From positions 9,984,997 to 10,048,996 of the forward strand of contig NC_084809.1 in the NCBI RefSeq assembly GCF_963583255.1: 64,000 bases of DNA, read 5' to 3'. Below, piece by piece: positions 10,888 through 27,405 of the stretch (within the stretch, counting starts at the first letter, position 1; each line of letters starts with the position of its first letter). Below the pieces are notes generated by a model. The model saw only the letters and a list, made by a program, of their open reading frames with translations. It made no database searches and was not told the origin of the DNA. Origin of the DNA: Pyrus communis (Eukaryota > Streptophyta > Magnoliopsida > Rosales > Rosaceae). Both the position numbers and the translations under genes were made by a program.

Positions 10888-11419
10888 TATTATTAAAATG
10901 TTGATTAACGTGTTTATTGTTTAGTAGTAATACGTGGTTTATAAATGTGGTAAAAAAATCGGCCTACATAACATTACTTTTATCTAAATTAAGTCAATCT
11001 ATGAAGGGAAATTAAATCAATCTATGAAGGGAGATTCAAACACACTATTCTAACTAGCCTAACTAGCATCTCCTAAAATTAAAACCATCATAATGCCTTA
11101 AGATTAGGAACCATAATTCGGGCTCAAAAAATGAACTTACACGGAACAGATTCACTATAACTATTGTATCTTCGGCCTAATAATATAAAGTCATTTATAA
11201 ATTTTTCACTACAGAATATTTTATTATTAAACCAAGACAACACGTTACCGTGAATTCATTTTGTTTCATTTAAAAATAAAATAAAAAGTGCTCCCTAAAA
11301 GAGTCCGAAATTTAAAAATTGGGTCGGGCCATCTGAAAGCGGGTTTAAAATATAACAGCAAAGACCTAGGACTCTTCGGGGTCCATATCGAACACAAAAT
11401 CTTTAATCTTGAGCTGTAT
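10888..11419. other. Intergenic
   Basis: AT-rich DNA between the Mutator-like element and the FAM32A leader. No gene or clear repeat boundary was seen. The tandem motif AAATYAATCTATGAAGGGA occurs twice near 10995-11030. Confidence 0.35.
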
Positions 11420-12087
11420 CGTAAAACTTATGATAAAACATTCTTCTGTGAAATTCCAAAGCGATCGAGATCAAGTACTCTTTCTCTTTTGTTTCAGGTA
11501 CAATCTTTAATCTGAGGGTTCTTTGCTTTCTGCTTTCTCAATTGATTCATCTGAGAATTTTTGTGGTAATTTTTCTTAATTTTTAGTCCGTTTTAGTGTG
11601 GTTATTCGTTTGATTTGATGGGTTCTTAGATGAAGGGAGGGGCAAATTTGATTCTTGCCGCTGCAACTCAGTTACTAAGAATTAGGGTTTCTGGGTTTAT
11701 TGGAGCTTGGCTGAAATTGGTATCTAAATCTAATTGAGGAATAACAAATTGGGGTTTGATTGTTTCTTGGATAACCTAATATCCTGGAACAAAGGGTTCT
11801 TTTCCTCTGTATATGTTTTACTTTCCAGAGGTTTTTCTGAGTTCAATTGACTTTGATTCTGTAGGAAATTATTTGTTTTAGGTAAATAAATAGTTTCATA
11901 TTTCGCCCTTGTTGTAGATGAGTTTGTTTGTTTCTTGGGAGACTGGGACAGTTTAATACTTACCTGTGATTTGATTGCCTTTTTGTTGAGAGAGCTCGTT
12001 CTTTTTCCACTTATGTTTGCTCTCTGCCATTTCGTTCATCGCTCTCGTGTTTGTGTAGCATAACTTTTGTGTATTTTGATCTTATAG
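11420..12087 (+). promoter_or_regulatory. 5' leader and leader intron of the FAM32A-like gene
   Basis: A CT-rich leader ends at donor TTTCAG|GTACAA (exon end about 11497). The acceptor CTTATAG (12081-12087) lies 8 bases before the ATG. An inferred leader intron of about 590 bp, T-rich throughout, fits a constitutively expressed plant gene. The transcription start is not defined. Confidence 0.5.
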
Positions 12088-12095
12088 ACACAAAC

Positions 12096-12997
12096 ATGTC
12101 GTCGTATGAGAATGTTGTTGGTGGGAAGCTGAAGCTCAAGGGAAAGGCTCTGGATGTGAAGGCTGCTGGAATGAAGAAGAAAAAGAAGCATAAGAAACAT
12201 CAAGAACAAACTTCTATTGTAACGGAAACTGAGCTCTCAGCTGGTAAGTTATCCCTTTGATATCAAATTAAAACTGTTTTCTCTTCTAGGTTTGAATATT
12301 ATATCCTGTATTTTTCTCATTTTTCATGGTCTTGCAAATTGAGAAAGGTTTGACCGCACACGAATCTGTAAAAATAAAAACTGTTTTATGTAACATCAGA
12401 TTCATTTTTAGTTTAGTAGTATATATTTATCAACTCTGTGTGTGAACAATGGTTCTTTCATCACCAGGACCAGCCATTGCTAGACTTGATGGAATTTCAA
12501 CGACAATGATTTTGTTTTGGAAAAAAAAGAACAAGAAGACATTGGTTTCGTTGATTTAGTCATTTTTTAGTACTTTATATGCAAGGCAGTAACAATGTCC
12601 AATGCTGTTTTCTAAAAAAAAAAAAAAAAAAAAAAGTATTGCATTGATGTTTACTTTGGTTCCTCTTTACCATGTCATTTCTGTTTTGAATTTCCCTTTT
12701 GTCTGAGTTTAGTCATTCAATATGGTATTAGGTGTAGATGAAATTACAGAAGTAACCAATCCCGATGAGGAAGAAATAAACGATTCGCACAAATCAAGTG
12801 AGGAGGGGAAGGCTCCTCACTACGGTGATCTTCTCACACCTGCCGAGAGACGATATATAGAACAGAGAGAGAGAATTGATAATCACAGGCTGGCCAAGAC
12901 AGCAAACAAGTCCCACCGTGACAGAATTCAAGACTTCAACCAATATCTGGCAAACATGAGCGAGCATTATGACATTCCTAAAGTCGGGCCAGGCTAA
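12096..12997 (+). CDS. FAM32A-like protein
   Basis: Two coding exons, 12096-12243 and 12732-12997, join in phase (a split Gly codon) to give 137 residues. The N terminus SSYENVVGGKLKLKGKALDV and the lysine-rich run MKKKKKHKKH are characteristic of plant FAM32A homologues. The C-terminal block LTPAERRYIEQRERID, then KTANKSHRDRIQDFNQYLAN and MSEHYDIPKVGPG is the strongly conserved end of the family. In animals FAM32A is a nuclear protein that stabilises the spliceosome at the second step. A similar role here is inference. The donor CTG|GTAAGT and acceptor ATTAG are both visible. A T- and A-rich intron of 488 bp includes a poly(A) run (12617-12635). Confidence 0.95.
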
Positions 12998-14166
12998 CTC
13001 GGCGAAGTCTTTGAAAGTGAAAGCCGAAGGATCGAGTCTCGTTTTTCATTTCAAGTCAGTACTATATATATATATGGTCTAATTCATGCGGTCGTCAATT
13101 TATGCTTTGTATTCAATGTGGCAGTGTTTGCTTGGATATGAATCGATTCCTAATGACATTTTATTTGAACCTTGCTTTTGTAATTTGTAGTGCTCATTTA
13201 CGTCTTAGGGTTTTCTGAATTCCGTTTGTTCCGCTAAACCTCCGTATGGCTATGTCAATGTCGTTGCTTGGCTGAAAAGTGGTAAACTTGCTTTTCTGTT
13301 AGCCTGTTTCTAAAGAGTGACTAGGCCTTTTACTTTCTTAGACCATCTTCAAAAGAAATGTTAAATTATAAGAATCATATTACAATTAATGGCTGATGTG
13401 GCAATCGGAAGTTTTATGTTAAATTTTGTACATCTCCAACCGAATTGTCAAATGTTATTGTCTTATTTAAATATTGCTTTAAATGGTTGTAATTATTAAA
13501 AAATGTTGAAAAGTGGTTGAAATGCAGTGGAATAAGGGGCTTGTTCATTTAAATTATTTAAAAATAAATTTGACATTGATATCAAATTTCACTCATATTC
13601 ACAAAGTCTTCAAATCCAATTAGCAAATAATACTTCGGTTGAATAGACCTTTGATATTAAATACGCACAGTGACATTTTGCCTAGAATTTTGACATCTCG
13701 TAAGGAGATAGAGCTTAGCAGTTACCATGGTCACCGTCTACGCTCATCGTCGCCATTCGAGAAGGTTCTTTTGGATTGGGATACAGGCAGTTCGTTTTAC
13801 TTTCATCCTTTCTTCTCTTCGCTTGCTTAGTCAACTCGGGAGTCTTAAAAATGGGCGATCCAATGGAGAGAAACGAGAACTGTCGAGCGAACCAAAAACT
13901 CGGAATGATGCATATCTTATTGTTTAAATTATTCTGGGGGAAAAATCCCCAAGCGAATGACAGGAATACAATAATTGAAACTATAACTACACATTCCGAC
14001 TAGAACAAGTGCCACATGAGCAAGGCAAGAGTGGCATCACAAGACCTAACACTGTCGTTCTTCATGCACAACAAAAATAAATCCACGGTAACTCAAACTC
14101 TGTTGCCACGCGACTTTATAACAGCCACTCGGAACAATCTAAAGCTCATTGTTTTGAGATGTTCAA
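12998..14166. other. Region between convergent FAM32A and V-ATPase genes
   Basis: Contains the FAM32A 3' end, an AT-rich repeat-like block (about 13340-13645) with inverted CTCCAACCGAA / TTCGGTTGAA motifs (13433 and 13635), and the V-ATPase A 3' UTR. Frames of 60-75 codons at 13639-14003 have no recognised domain. Confidence 0.4.
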
Positions 14167-19234
<5,068 letters not shown>

Positions 19235-19439
19235 TTTGGGCGCAGATCGGGCAGAGATTTTGATATCTGAGGCTCGAAGCTCGACCAAAACTCTAGGGTT
19301 CCGACCGAATTGCAGAGACAATTGAGAGAGAGAGTTAAAATTTACAGAGAGAGTGGAGAGCAGGAAGATAAAGAGGGAAAGCTTTCAAAGGACACGGACT
19401 GTTATTATGAGATCGGTATAATTGGCAGATAGAGCACCC

Positions 19440-19859
19440 AGTGTGATCCCATGCGGATGATTGTATTTACTTAACTGCGCGCGATCTGGTGGGAATCCGC
19501 CACGTATTGGGGTCCACAATTTGGAAGATTACAGATGAATCCGGATGCACTTTTAAGTATTCTAGCAATCCGTAAATCGTATGAATTAATATACATTGTG
19601 TGATCATAAATCATTTTAAATATTTTTATTTGAAATTAAATACAAAAAATACTTGATAAAAACTGCCTATATAATAGATGATGAACGAACACAATTTATA
19701 AAATTCTCACCAAAAGATCTCCCATCCTGTTGGATTACTGATGACGTGGTGAAAAGTGAAAACTGCGGAGCTCTACAAGAGGATCCAAAGGTATTTTGCC
19801 ATGTGCTGGTGAATGATGTTTCCGCGAAAGTGCTTTCGATTGTTTTTTTTTTTTTTTTT
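19440..19859. repeat. Upstream of VHA-A, with MITE-like repeat
   Basis: The first part should hold the VHA-A promoter. From about 19550 to 19740 the sequence shares words with 40120-40270: TATTTTTATTTRAAATTAAATACAAA, GATGATGAACGAACACAATT and ATTCTCACCAAAAG. This indicates a dispersed repeat family. A poly(T) run ends at 19859. Confidence 0.45.
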
Positions 19860-20359
19860 GGAATTATAATAATAGTTTATTAACTTTAATCCAATTAAAA
19901 TAATGAACATTCAACTAAAAATTTATGACAATTAGCTCTTAACTTATCAAAACAAGTATTTATGACATTTCGTCAACTCTGTCAGATTTTCGGTCAAAAT
20001 GAGTAATGTTGGAAAAATCATTGCTACAATTAGGTTAAAATTGAGAGACCATTGCTACTATTAGGTTAAATTGATAGACCATTGCTCAAATTGGATTAAA
20101 GTTGAGGAATCATTTCTCCAATTGGATTACGTTAAGGCATCATTCTAACAATTTTCTCACTTAATTTCTCATATTTGCCCCTTGATTCAGTCTCATGTGC
20201 ATAACATATGATTTATTTTGATGGAAGTTCTAATGGAATTGACAAAAATAATCATAGCTGTACATCTTGATGAATTAAATGACTAATGGTAACGGATTTT
20301 TAGTTGAGAGATCATTACTTTAATTGGGTTAAAATTAAGAGACCATTGCTATAATTTCC
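19860..20359. repeat. TIR element with internal degenerate tandem repeat
   Basis: The left end (19860-19923) and right end (about 20295-20359) are inverted copies. They begin GGAATTATAATAATAG and GGAAATTATAGCAATGG and both run into CAACTAAAAAT. Between them a unit of about 38 bp built on ATTGCTMMAATTRGRTTAAA is repeated about four times (20020-20140). No protein is coded and no clear target duplication was seen. Confidence 0.6.
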
Positions 20360-21533
20360 TCTCTTGTTTTTGTTTTTTTTTAGCAAATGCCATGGATACC
20401 ATCTACTTAGACCACATTTATAGGTCATATGATGTGTTGTTAATAAAAAAATATAAGTTCGTTAATTAAGCACTTAAATGATAATTCAATTCATGTGTTA
20501 TGAAATATACTCCAAATAAGTAGTATATGTAGCATTATTTTTATTATCAGTGTTGTCATTGAACTCTCTCCATATCTTTTGCCTCACCAGTGATAAACTT
20601 CCAAGTTCCATGAGTGTGTTTCAACTTGGGTTACGGTCAACTTGTAATTTTAAATCGGTGTATAAGATGCATATGTGCTTAAACAGTGAAATTGAAATTA
20701 TATAAATTCAAACGTCTAATATACCGATGCATTTAAGAATTTCCGAGTATCAGTTTATTTATAAAGAAAACTAATAAAAATGGTTTGAAAACTTTGAGTT
20801 TTAATTATAAGGACAAAATAAATGGTAAAATGAATAGTACCATAATTGACTTTTTAGTATAAAAATATGATTTTTCGTTAAAATGAACAGTACTGTAATT
20901 TTTTCGTTAAAACTCCTTTATTTATATCCAAGTTCTACTCTTTTCAACACATTACTTGAATAAGCGAGATTGATATTTATTTCAACATTTGTAAAATATG
21001 ATTTCTGGTCCATGTCACAAATCTTTCTTGATTTTTTTCAGTTAGATTTGTAACGAAGGTGAAGGTACTTTTTGGAGATGTAGGAGATTTATAGTTTTAA
21101 ATTTCAAATCACCGTTCTATGTACGATAAATGATCATAATCACAAGAGCCTCCAAATTACCAGGATCCGGTGTGGTGGTTTTTTAGAGTGGAAAAGGACA
21201 AAATAATGATCAAGGCAAGTAGGCTAAGGATGTGAGGTGGTGTAACTGTCACATGCTACTCCCTGTCTTTATTTGTCCTTGCCATCTTTATTATCATTTA
21301 TTTATCTATTATTTGCATACTGCTAAAGTCAATAAAATAAAGCATTTTTCAGATTTCTGTAAAATGAGTGAGTGTGTGAGGATAATCTGTGTTTTTTTTT
21401 ATCTTTTCCTTTTCGAAATCTAAAGTATCTCTCGCTTGAAGAGCAGGACTAATCCACAATGGGTTTCGAAAAGACTAATTCCCAGTGAGGATAATCTTGT
21501 TAATTGGTGCATTGGGTGAGCAAATTAAACTTA
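20360..21533. other. Intergenic with one MITE copy
   Basis: AT-rich. It contains MITE family A copy 3 (20782-20917). No gene was found; the 63-codon frame at 21232 has no recognisable content. Confidence 0.4.
20782..20917 (-). repeat. MITE family A, copy 3 (inverted)
   Basis: Reverse-complement copy of the repeat at 275-420 and 39322-39457: GAAAACTTTGAGTTTTAA at the left, TTTTTCGTTAAAATGAACAG and TTTTCGTTAAAACTCC at the right. Confidence 0.65.
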
Positions 21534-23408
21534 GGTCATCTTCAACCGAGTGCTGGTCAGAATGTTCGTTTTAGCTCTCTGGCTCCCCAAGTTCCTCCAA
21601 GATATTAATATATTAATATTTTAATGAACAGTACATGATCATATTTGCTAGAGGGCCAGATGGCTCGTTTTAGCCCTGTCACAAAAAACGGTCTTCAACC
21701 GAGGACCATAGGGCCAAACATAATTTATTATTTAAATTTAAAAAACTATAACAACTTAAATTTAAAAACAACAACTTAAATTTAAAAACTACAACTTATA
21801 TTTAAAAATTACAACTAAAATTTAAAAATGACAAATTAAATTTAAAAACTACAAATTAAATTCAAAAATAACATTAACTTAAATTTAAAAACTAAAACAA
21901 CTTAAATTTAATATTCATAATCAACATCATCTTCATCATCTGTCATCGTAGGAGTATAGTCAGAGATAAACAATTGTTGTCGGCTCATAATTTCTTTTTT
22001 TTTTTCCCCTATCAAAATAGGCCTTACTCATTGGAGTGTAATTCGAAGTGTTCATTTCCATATTCTTATCATCCATCTCTTCTTGTATTTGTTTTGCCCG
22101 TTCTTCATGCCTACGCTTCATTTCTTCGACCTCAAGGGCATTTTGCTCCACCAATAATCACAATGAGGCCGCCACTTCATGTTGAGCGGCGTAATTATCA
22201 TTTGCCTTGCCCTTTTCCTTCAACCTTCGCGCCTTGTTTCGTCCCATAGCCCTAGGTATGGAACCTTTTCCTTCAACCTTCGCGCCTTGTTTCGTCCCAT
22301 AGCCCTAGGTATGGAACCTTCACCCGAAGAAAGATTTTCTACCCTTTTTTGTTGAATGGTTGGAGATCCATCTTCATCCATATATGCAGCTAAGGATGCA
22401 GTTTCGAACACCGGCGTAGGAGCTCTTTGTGGTGGATCTTCAAATAACACCCACCCTTTACAAATTTCCCCACAACTGTGAAACTGAAAGGGTTTCGAGC
22501 TGCTCTCCATATATAATTCCTCCGCTTGGCATACCTAGAAAAAAATTAAGGGAATTAATTTATGAAATTAAATGTAATATAATTAAATATTTAAAATAAA
22601 TTGTGAAAACACTTACTTCGTCGTAGTAATTAGCGTCGCCTTCATGTCTACTTGCGACTGCTAACAATGCTTGATGCCTTTTGTTCAAACTTGGCTGAAG
22701 ATGTTTCTTCCATTTTGAAGAACAACTCTCGTGGTTTCGAATATTCACTGGAGTGGTGCCTTCATAGAACTCTAAGTATTTTTTGGACACATGAGTCCAA
22801 ACACCGTCATTTGTTTGACAATTCCCCCTCACACTATCTTCCAACACCCATCTATAAGCCTTACAAAGAGCTTTATCTTCTTTTCGGGTCCAAGCCCTAC
22901 CTTTCATTGCAGAAGAGGCCATTTCAAAATTATTAAAAAAATTGAAGGATAGATTTTTGAAAGAGGAAGGAAAATATGAGAATTGAAATGGTAGGAATGG
23001 TTAATTTTGTGAGGAATGGTTTACGTATTTATAGGAAAAAAAATAGAATTTTTAAAATAAATAAAAAAAGCCCCAAAAAATCCCCCCCAAAAAAAAAAAA
23101 AACATTTGAATCCAACGGTAATTGACGCCAGCTAGCAATGGTTAGCTGACGTCAGCTAGCCGTTGGATTCAAAATTCTTTTTAAGAATTCTTGTCGGTTA
23201 TAACCGACAGGAATACATTTATATTAAATAATATAAACGTATTCATGTCAGTTACAACCGACAAGAAAACTGATTTTCTGGCCAGCCCTTTTCGATTCCG
23301 TGGGGCCCTCTCAGATTCCACGGCCCTCTGGCTTAACCTTCGGTTGGAGATGATTTTCGGGCTATTTTCGGCCCTCTGACCCTCTAAACCTTTCGGTTGG
23401 AGATAGCC
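21534..23408 (-). mobile_element. PIF/Harbinger-like element carrying only the SANT-type ORF
   Basis: The ends are inverted, GGTCATCTTCAACCGAG and (rc) GGCTATCTCCAACCGAAAG. They are flanked by a 3-bp TTA duplication (21531-21533 and 23409-23411), the Harbinger signature. Similar CAACCGA motifs recur just inside both ends (21690 and about 23336), so the termini are nested. It carries one minus-strand gene (next entry) and no transposase. An AT-rich array of AAATTTAAAAACTACAACTT-type units fills 21720-21910. Two palindromes lie at 23105-23172 (TTGAATCCAACGG arms) and 23190-23270 (TTGTCGGTT arms). At 1875 bp it is non-autonomous. Confidence 0.85.
21998..22922 (-). pseudogene. Harbinger-associated Myb/SANT-like protein, frameshifted
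   Basis: Exon 1 (22922-22617) encodes MASSAMKGRAWTRKEDKALC, a trihelix/SANT-like start, with VSKKYLEFY and SSKWKKHLQP, as in plant proteins often mislabelled 'glutathione S-transferase T3-like'. The donor GAA|GTAAGT and acceptor CTAG|GTATGC (22534) remove an 82-bp intron in phase. Exon 2 runs through MESSSKPFQF and EGSIPRAMGRNKARRLKEK. Then a 53-bp tandem duplication (units starting 22211 and 22264) shifts the frame, which ends at 22220. The lost C terminus is still visible in another frame (22154 to about 21998): EQNALEVEEMKRRHEERAKQ and MSKAYFDRGKKK. In the family this ORF partners the transposase in DNA binding. Here it is broken. Confidence 0.8.
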
Positions 23409-23890
23409 TTATGAGGTTGAATATCACATCTAATCCTTCATAACTCCTATTGCTATATTTCTATGTTGTATTATATCTAAATTATGATGCAACATAACAT
23501 GCTTAATTACTTAATATGACAGAATATGTAGAAGTAATAATGCGTTTTTAGCTATTTAACATGTTATGCGATGAAACTGAATCACTCATTGACTCGTCAA
23601 TGTCGTCATATTGCTAACTTGTATGTGGGCCCAAGATTAAAAAGTTTGTAATTTGAACTTTTGTTATCATTATAATATTATTTTGATCCAAAATGTAATA
23701 ATAACTAAACTCATTTAAATACGGAAAAGAAGATTCAAACTTAAGTTCACATGAAAGATAACTTCTGTAATTATTATTATTTTTACCAAAAAAAAAAAAA
23801 CTTCTATAATTATTATGATTAATTTTGGCAATAACTAGGATTTTCCCCACTAAATGAAATTAAAATATCATTATACAAATATGAAACAAT
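23409..23890. other. AT-rich spacer between two transposons
   Basis: No gene was seen. GTAATTATTATTATTTTTAC-like and ACTTCTATAATTATT words repeat around 23762-23815, suggesting older repeat debris. Confidence 0.35.
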
Positions 23891-24225
23891 TATTGACACT
23901 CTCAAAATCTCAATCTACACTTCATCTATATTTGTAATTTATCTATTTTAATTCTTTTAATGTGATTTCCTATATTACTTTTAATGTCTACAATCTTGAA
24001 AACCTCATTAAGTATGATGACATAAATATGGGTAAATATTAATAGGGAGTTGTAAAGACCTTTTGTGCTCTAGAAGCAAGTAATCTTTTACTCTCGAGTC
24101 CGAGCATATATGCAAAAGAATCTAGCTCCATATAGAATTGGTGGTTGCTTTATCAAGTCAACCATTTCTCAGACTATTTTCCTCTTAGTCTGAGCAAAAT
24201 TCTTCATTTTTTTTTTGGGTAATTC

Positions 24226-25972
24226 ATGGATGAACAACCATATATGGACCTGATACTACTAGAAAGTTTTGACAAAATTTACAATGGTGAAATGGAAGAA
24301 ATGTCAAACTTGAGTAATCCTTCTAACTCTCTTGAATCAAATTTTCATGGTATGTCTTCTCATGACTTTTTTTTATTTTTTATTTACTCGTTTAATTATT
24401 TTTAGTATTATAGGTGTTTCATTATGAGTTTGAACATATTTGTATTTTAATCTCAATAACATGAATTAGATATTCAATTTCACGGATTATAATTGGAGTT
24501 TTCCATTAGACAAATTTATTTGTTGGTGCAATGCAATTTCATGAATAAGTTTTTTTGTTATTGCCCTTTGAATGCTTGTTTTTTTTACCCTGATTTGCTT
24601 TTCATGTAATGAGTTCTACCCTCTTATCAATTGACTTCTCATTCGACCAACTTCTTTTGTTTTATTAACTAGTATGATTGCTTCCATTGTTAGTAAGTTA
24701 CTGTTTATTATGTTGAACCGAATGGGTCGCATGCTATAAAACTAAGTTTATTTTTATCTAGGGAGTCAAGTAGAGATCAGTGAACATGACACAATGCTCT
24801 CTTTGACTGAAAAAGAACTTTCAAAGTCGGGAAGAACTCCTTGGTATTGTTCGTGAAATTGCATTAAAGCAAGGGTGTGCAACTGTTATTCGGAGATCGA
24901 AGGCTGATAAATATGTTATCATTGGTTGTGATGGATTGCACCTATAAGACTAATAAGTACAAGATGCCAATGTTGGATATCATTGGAGTCTCTAGTTTCA
25001 ACACATCATTTTATTCTTGTTTTGCCTTCATGCAAAAAGAGGAGGAAGAGGATTATGTATGGGCGCTGACAATATTTAGTAAACTCCTGGGGATTAATAA
25101 TCATCCAGTGGCGATTATATCAGATAGGGAATTATTGAAGAAAGCTATAGAAAGTGTCTTCCCTAGAACTACAAAGATTTTATGTGTCTGGCATATTGAG
25201 AAAAATATTCTTACAAATTGTAAGTTTCATTTTGAAAACAAAGATGATTGGGTTAATTTCATATCCACTTGGATTAGTTTAATACATTCTCCTGATGAAT
25301 CATCATTCAACGAAGCTTGGAATTGTTTTGAAGTAAAATACAAGGACAAGTACAATAATTATGTTCTTAAATATATTACAGTTACATGGCTACCTTTCAA
25401 AGAAAAATTTGTTATTGCATGGACTGAGCAGGTTATGCACTTTGGTAATCGTACTAGTTCAAGAGCAGAAGGTGCACATGCAATGTTAAAGAAGCATCTT
25501 CAAGTTTCAACTGGAGGCATTCGTGAGGTGTAAAAAAACATTTGTCTTGCTATTGAAAATCAATTTCAAGAAATCAAAGTTCGACTCTCAAGTGAGAAGA
25601 TTCGTGTGTCACATAGACTTCGAATTCCTTTCTTTAAAGAACTTGTTACTCATGTATCTATGTTTGCACTAGATGAGTTACACAAGCAATATGGATTAGA
25701 AAAATCCACTAATGTTTTATCTCGGTGTAAAGGCTATTTTTAAAAAATAATGGGCCTTCCTTGTGGACACATGATTAGAGAAATGAAAAGTGAATTGCAT
25801 TTGAAGGATGTACATAAGCAATGGAGGATTGATACAAGATCATTTAGTGATGTTTGTGATGTTAACTTGGATGCTAATATAGATGAAATAAGTGATCTTC
25901 TGGTAGATTTTAAATCAAAGTACGAGAAAATGCCCATTTCCGAAAAAGAAGGTACCAAAAGGCAACTATCCT
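24226..25972 (+). pseudogene. FAR1/MULE transposase remnant
   Basis: Exon 1 (24226-24349) starts MDEQPYMDLILLESFDKIYN and ends at donor CATG|GTATG. Exon 2 starts at 24762 after TATCTAG. The FAR1 zinc-finger start follows in one frame (ELLGIVREIALKQGCATVIR and KYVIIGCDG), then the reading jumps frame straight into the MULE core: VVMDCTYKTNKYKMPMLDII, CVWHIEKNI, SSRAEGAHAMLKKHLQ. The middle of the FAR1 domain is missing. Downstream, in-frame stops occur at 25531-25533 and 25739-25741. The SWIM-type remnant GLPCGHMIREM follows, and the frame ends at 25972. A functional protein cannot be made. The catalytic family assignment rests on the DCTYKTN and CVWHIEKN motifs. Confidence 0.85.
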
Positions 25973-26703
25973 AGTTTCTGTGTTCTTCTTTTCCATTAAT
26001 TGTCGAGCCTACTATTCAAGTTCATAAAGCTCGTCCATCAAAGTCGAAAAAAGAGAAAGGAATCTAACTCCACGCAACATGAGCCTTCGTCGTTTGAGAT
26101 AGTTGAGAACTCCTGAAAATGTAGCATTTGTAACAGTGTTGGCCACAACCATTGGACCTATGAACTCAACGAGACAGCTGCATGATTTCTGTGGTATGAT
26201 TGCAGATTTTGAACAGAGACATACTTGTACGTTCTCTTTTTATAACTACTCTTTGAATCACGTTCATCTCGGTTGGGACTTAAAATTAATTTGTGTTCCC
26301 TCGACTGAAATTTCTCTTGCATGTGTAACAACTAAAGTCTGCAAATAGACCACACCTTTTATCATTAGTATTTTAATGTGAGTTTGAATATATATAGGAC
26401 ATATTTATATATGTTTTCTATCTGTTTTGGTATATTTTATTATGATATATAGGTTATGCACTTTGCTGATACATATTTGTGTGCTTGATTGAGATGTGGA
26501 GGCAATTGAAGATTAGAGTTTGATTATCAAGGAAATGGAAACAGGCTTCAGGCTTGGTTTGAGATGTAGAGGCAATTGCTGATACATATATGTTTGGATG
26601 CTATGTTTATAATTATTTAACTTTGCATTGACATGGTTAAAATTCTAGAAAAAGAACATGAGATTATTCCTTGTTATGATGTTCAAGATATGAACTGTGA
26701 TAG

Positions 26704-26996
26704 TGTAAAATCTCACATCGTCCAGGGAAGTGGATCTTGTAAGCTTTATATGCATATTCTCATCTCTACCTAGCACGAGGCCTTTTGAGACCTCACTGGC
26801 TTCGGGTTCTATCGGAATTCCGAACTTAAGCGAGTTCGTGCGAAAGCAATCCTAGGATGGGTGACCCACTGGGAAGTTCTCATGTGAGTTCCTAGGAACA
26901 AAATCGTGAGGGTGTGGTTGAGGCCCAAAATGAACAATATTGTGCTATGGCGGAGTCGAGCCCGGGAAGTGGTCCCACTCAAGACGGGATGTGACA
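26704..26996 (+). mobile_element. Solo LTR of a Cassandra element
   Basis: A 293-bp sequence matches the LTRs at 1282-1925, including the 5S-like block (GAACTTAAGCGAG and AGGATGGGTGACCC) and the end GGGATGTGACA. A 5-bp duplication GATAG flanks it (26699-26703 and 26997-27001). There is no second LTR or internal part, so LTR-LTR recombination probably removed them. It is more diverged from the 1282-1925 LTRs than those are from each other. Confidence 0.92.
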
Positions 26997-27405
26997 GATA
27001 GCCACAACTATTATGTCATATTTTAGAAGGATTACTTGTTACCTTTAGCAACAATTTTATTTTGTTGAAAAGAAGGAAGAAATATGTTATTTGTGACATT
27101 TGCTATGCTATTTGTTTCATAGGAAATCTAGAAAGAAAACAAATCTACCATAAATCTCTTCAATTTTTTTCGTCAACAAAATCAATTCCAAATGAAAGAT
27201 TAATGAGGCTTTCAAAAAAAAGAAAAACATGCTCAAAATCAAAGTATTCCCACCAATTTATTTTAGTCATTAAAATTAGGTTTTCAAAATTCTAGGCACA
27301 TTAAAAGTAATACAAGGGCAAAATCAGAAATCACATTAAAAGAATTAAAATAGATAAATCAAAAATACATAAGGAGCGTGGATTGAGATTTTGAAAGTGC
27401 TAATA

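Larger units (their letters stand above)
23891..27405 (+). mobile_element. Decayed MULE with FAR1-type transposase
   Basis: Inverted ends of about 120 bp (23891-24011 and 27277-27405) share TTCAAAATCTCAATC, then an 18-base-plus block GATTTATCTATTTTAATTC running into TTTTAATGTGATTTC, and TTACTTTTAATGT. A clear 9-bp target duplication was not found, so the insertion is old or the ends are eroded. The interior holds a broken transposase gene (24226-25972) and a solo Cassandra LTR (26704-26996), which must have inserted later. Confidence 0.8.

Noticed and set aside
26103..26348. 81-codon frame after the MULE transposase
   Set aside because: No similarity to the transposase C terminus was recognised, and the host element is decayed.
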